DNA from: XYD12-FULL-36-8 sp964613805
GTDB lineage: Bacteria > Bacteroidota > Ignavibacteria > Ignavibacteriales > Ignavibacteriaceae
NCBI GenBank assembly: GCA_964613805.1
Contig: CAZTJF010000014.1
Location: 45,604-109,603, forward strand
Direction: 5' to 3'
Length of the DNA: 64,000 bases
Position 1 is the stretch's first letter; every line of letters starts with the position of its first letter. Below are positions 61,893 to 64,000 of the stretch, piece after piece. The notes under the pieces are model-generated. The model was not told the origin of the DNA. It made no database searches and was given only the letters and a program-made list of their open reading frames with translations. The position numbers were made by a program, and so were the translations under genes.

Positions 61893-63788
61893 ATGAGCTA
61901 CAGAATACTTACAAATGATGAAATTGCGCAGCTTAAACACAATGGCTGTTTTGCTGAAAATTGGAACAACATAAATGTTGTGGAAAAATTTGCTCCAGAA
62001 CATATTAAGTACGTTAATTTCTACGGAGAAATTGTTATCGGCAACAATGTGCACATGCGACATGTCAAGTATATCTCTAACTATACACTTGAAGATAATG
62101 TTGTTTTGGAAAATGTTTCTTCTCTAAGTGTTGAGGGAGAATCAACTTTTGGCAATGGAATAAAGATTAGTGTTTTGAATGAAAGCAGTGGTAGAGCACT
62201 AATGATTTATGATCAACTTTCATCGCAATTAGCTTACTTCCTTGTTACTTGCCGACACAGTCAGGAATTTATCAATAAACTCGAGTCAATAATTGAAAAG
62301 CATACTGCATCACATAAATCTTCAATTGGTAAAATTGGTCAAGGTACATCAATTAAGAATTGTGGAGTATTAAAAAATATTTGGGTTGAGCAATTTGCAA
62401 AACTTGAAGGTGCTGCTAGTTTAATTGAAGGAACTATTTTTAGCAGCATTTTAGACCCAATTAATATTGGTTACGGAGTTATAGCAAAAAATTTTATCAT
62501 TCAATCTGGCTCATCCGTGACCGATGGTGTTCTGATAGATAATTGTTTCATTGGTCAAGGAGTTAAAATTGGGAAGCAATATTCAGCCGAGAACTGCGCT
62601 TTCTTTTCCAACTGCGAAGGGTTTCATGGTGAAGCAGTAAGTATTTTTGCCGGACCTTATACAGTAACACATCATAAATCGTCTCTTTTAATTGCTGCAA
62701 TGTTTTCATTTTTTAATTCTGGCAGTGGATCAAATCAAAGTAATCATATGTATAAACTTGGTCCATTGCACCAGGGAATTTTGGAACGCGGGGCTAAGAC
62801 AGGTTCCTTTTCATATATGCTTTGGCCTTCAAGAGTAGGTGCTTTCTCAGTTGTTATCGGGAAACATCACACAAACTTTGATGCGAGCGAATTTCCATTT
62901 TCCTACATTAATGAGGAAGATGGAAAAAGTCTTTTAACACCTGCAATGAATATGTTCACAGTTGGAACGCACCGAGATAGTAAAAAATGGCCTACCCGCG
63001 ACAGAAGAAATGATGCTATAAAACTTGATATACTTCATTTCGACTTGTTCAATCCCTATATCATAGGGAAAATTCTTGAAGGTTCAAACAAAATGAGGGA
63101 ACTTTTAGAGAATTCTAACAGGGATCAAGAATATGTGACTTACAAAGGATTGCACATAAAACGCCTTTTATTGAAAACGTGTATTAAATATTATGAGATG
63201 GCTGTTAAGATATATATTGGGCAGGAAATACTAAGGCGTTTTGATAAAATTAAAGATGAACAGGATTTCAATAAAATTGTTGATTCTTTAAACTATAATC
63301 CTTCACTTTGCTTTGAAAAATGGATTGATGCAGCAGGAATGTTCATCAGCAAAAATGATTATGATTTGTTTGCTAACTCAATCACGAGTGGAAAAATTGA
63401 AAATCTTAATGACATAAATGATGAACTCAAAAAAATAGACGAACGGTATTCTGATTCTTCATGGGCATGGTCCGCAAATCTAATTGAGAAAAGATTTAAT
63501 ATTAACATCAGCAAATTATCCAAGGAACAGTTATCTCAAATTATCATCGAATGGCGTGATAGCAGTATTAAGCTTAATAATATGATTTTGAAAGACGCAG
63601 AAAAAGAATTTGATCAAACAAGCAAAATAGGTTTTGGAATTGATGGCGACGAGGAAATCCGAAACAAAGATTTTGAAAATGTACGAGGAAAATATGATGA
63701 GAATAAATTTGTGCTTGAGTTGAGGCAGGAGTCTGAACAAATTGCATTTAAAGCTGAAAAGCTTTTGGTGTTATTCCATCATATCTGA
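61893..63788 (+). CDS. DUF4954-family protein with left-handed beta-helix
   Basis: The 631-residue protein has a hexapeptide-rich central part (about 40-300; for example ISNYTLEDNVVLENVSSLS and IGYGVIAKNFIIQSGSSVTD), a conserved middle with PYTVTHHKSSLLIAAMFSFF and GPLHQGILERGAKTGSFSYM, and a helical C-terminus. DUF4954 is frequent in Bacteroidota; its function is not known to me, though the beta-helix suggests a sugar- or nucleotide-binding transferase. AAGGA gives a good ribosome-binding site. It follows nagB by 65 nt. Confidence 0.85.
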   Translation: MSYRILTNDEIAQLKHNGCFAENWNNINVVEKFAPEHIKYVNFYGEIVIGNNVHMRHVKYISNYTLEDNVVLENVSSLSVEGESTFGNGIKISVLNESSGRALMIYDQLSSQLAYFLVTCRHSQEFINKLESIIEKHTASHKSSIGKIGQGTSIKNCGVLKNIWVEQFAKLEGAASLIEGTIFSSILDPINIGYGVIAKNFIIQSGSSVTDGVLIDNCFIGQGVKIGKQYSAENCAFFSNCEGFHGEAVSIFAGPYTVTHHKSSLLIAAMFSFFNSGSGSNQSNHMYKLGPLHQGILERGAKTGSFSYMLWPSRVGAFSVVIGKHHTNFDASEFPFSYINEEDGKSLLTPAMNMFTVGTHRDSKKWPTRDRRNDAIKLDILHFDLFNPYIIGKILEGSNKMRELLENSNRDQEYVTYKGLHIKRLLLKTCIKYYEMAVKIYIGQEILRRFDKIKDEQDFNKIVDSLNYNPSLCFEKWIDAAGMFISKNDYDLFANSITSGKIENLNDINDELKKIDERYSDSSWAWSANLIEKRFNINISKLSKEQLSQIIIEWRDSSIKLNNMILKDAEKEFDQTSKIGFGIDGDEEIRNKDFENVRGKYDENKFVLELRQESEQIAFKAEKLLVLFHHI

Positions 63789-63948
63789 AAGGCACTAAAA
63801 TTATTTTTCAATTGTTTACCCTTAGTAATTATCTTAATTTTGCAAAGAAAATTGTAATTGTAGTTATTGCAAGTTTGCTGTTGTGGAAATAGTCTGAATT
63901 TAATAGTTCACTGTATTTTGTTATTTGTTTTTTGTGATTTTAAAATAT

Positions 63949-64000
63949 GCACCCGTAGCTCAATTGGATAGAGCATCTGACTACGGATCAGAAGGTTTGG
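63949..64000 (+). tRNA. tRNA-Arg (ACG), 5' part
   Basis: The window ends inside this tRNA. The acceptor strand GCACCCG, the D arm GCTC-AATTGGATA-GAGC, and the anticodon arm TCTGA-CTACGGA-TCAGA with anticodon ACG are visible; the T arm and 3' acceptor strand lie beyond base 64000. A 160-nt AT-rich gap separates it from DUF4954 with no gene in it. Confidence 0.9.

Noticed and set aside
1..64000. CRISPR arrays, insertion sequences, prophage or toxin-antitoxin modules
   Set aside because: No regularly spaced repeats, transposase motifs, phage structural genes or paired small toxin/antitoxin genes were found on either strand.

Overview
The window reads as an AT-rich bacterial chromosome segment carrying mostly housekeeping genes, packed end to end with many 1-11 nt overlaps and frequent TTG/GTG starts. 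The best guess for the source is the Bacteroidota/Chlorobi/Ignavibacteria assemblage, most likely an Ignavibacteria-type organism. The support is a subtilase with a type IX secretion (Por) C-terminal sorting domain, a GlmU-like protein with an NTP_transf_4-type N-terminus, DUF5683, DUF4954, DUF2795 and DUF3108 proteins, the YbeY metal-site variant ending in Asp, and many outer-membrane beta-barrel or lipoprotein genes. This is inference from gene content; no rRNA is present to confirm it. I found no insertion sequence, prophage, CRISPR array, toxin-antitoxin pair or integron.

Layout. 1-33345 (+): end of mutS2; a biotin carboxylase and biotinyl carrier pair; a FadL-type porin and a GDSL lipoprotein closed by a clear terminator; ssb; a CNNM/CorC protein, an MCE (MlaD-like) protein and gamma-glutamyltransferase; acpS; an HNH endonuclease; trpS-scpA-scpB-rluB-dacB-lysS; envelope genes (DUF2279, glycosyltransferase, Wzi-like barrel, CtpA, DUF3108, gamma carbonic anhydrase); ybeY; topA-xer-hpf-hprK; an M23 peptidase; holB; and a thiolase plus 3-hydroxyacyl-CoA dehydrogenase pair. 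33434-43438 (-): a run transcribed leftwards, containing a membrane-protein/90-aa/aroQ/HAD overlap chain, a MerR regulator, tRNA-Pro, purF, the T9SS subtilase, pgsA, ftsY and a small membrane protein. 43477-44414 (+): a Ppx/GppA phosphatase broken by one frameshift. 44392-55006 (-): MFS transporter, PASTA protein-rpe-folP-cdaA, CHAD, UPF0173, and parA-parB-DUF5683-Yip1-nadB. 55214-64000 (+): NFACT (RqcH-like), GlmU-like protein, a 422-nt gap with a GC-rich foldable element, acpP, ADP-forming acyl-CoA synthetase, nagB, DUF4954 and a truncated tRNA-Arg.

How genes work together. The last region groups three amino-sugar or left-handed-beta-helix proteins (GlmU-like, NagB, DUF4954). CdaA, PASTA, DacB, M23 and CtpA relate to wall and turgor homeostasis. 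ScpAB, ParAB, TopA and Xer cover chromosome maintenance. The subtilase is a likely exported protein sitting in an operon with purF, pgsA and ftsY.

The most useful leads are the structured-RNA candidate at 58259-58326, the single-base frameshift in the Ppx/GppA gene, the HNH gene whose conserved N-terminus has no canonical start codon, the cysteine cluster of the TrpRS, and the kinase-less PASTA gene fused by overlap to rpe. I did not find a clearly new multi-gene defence or metabolic system.
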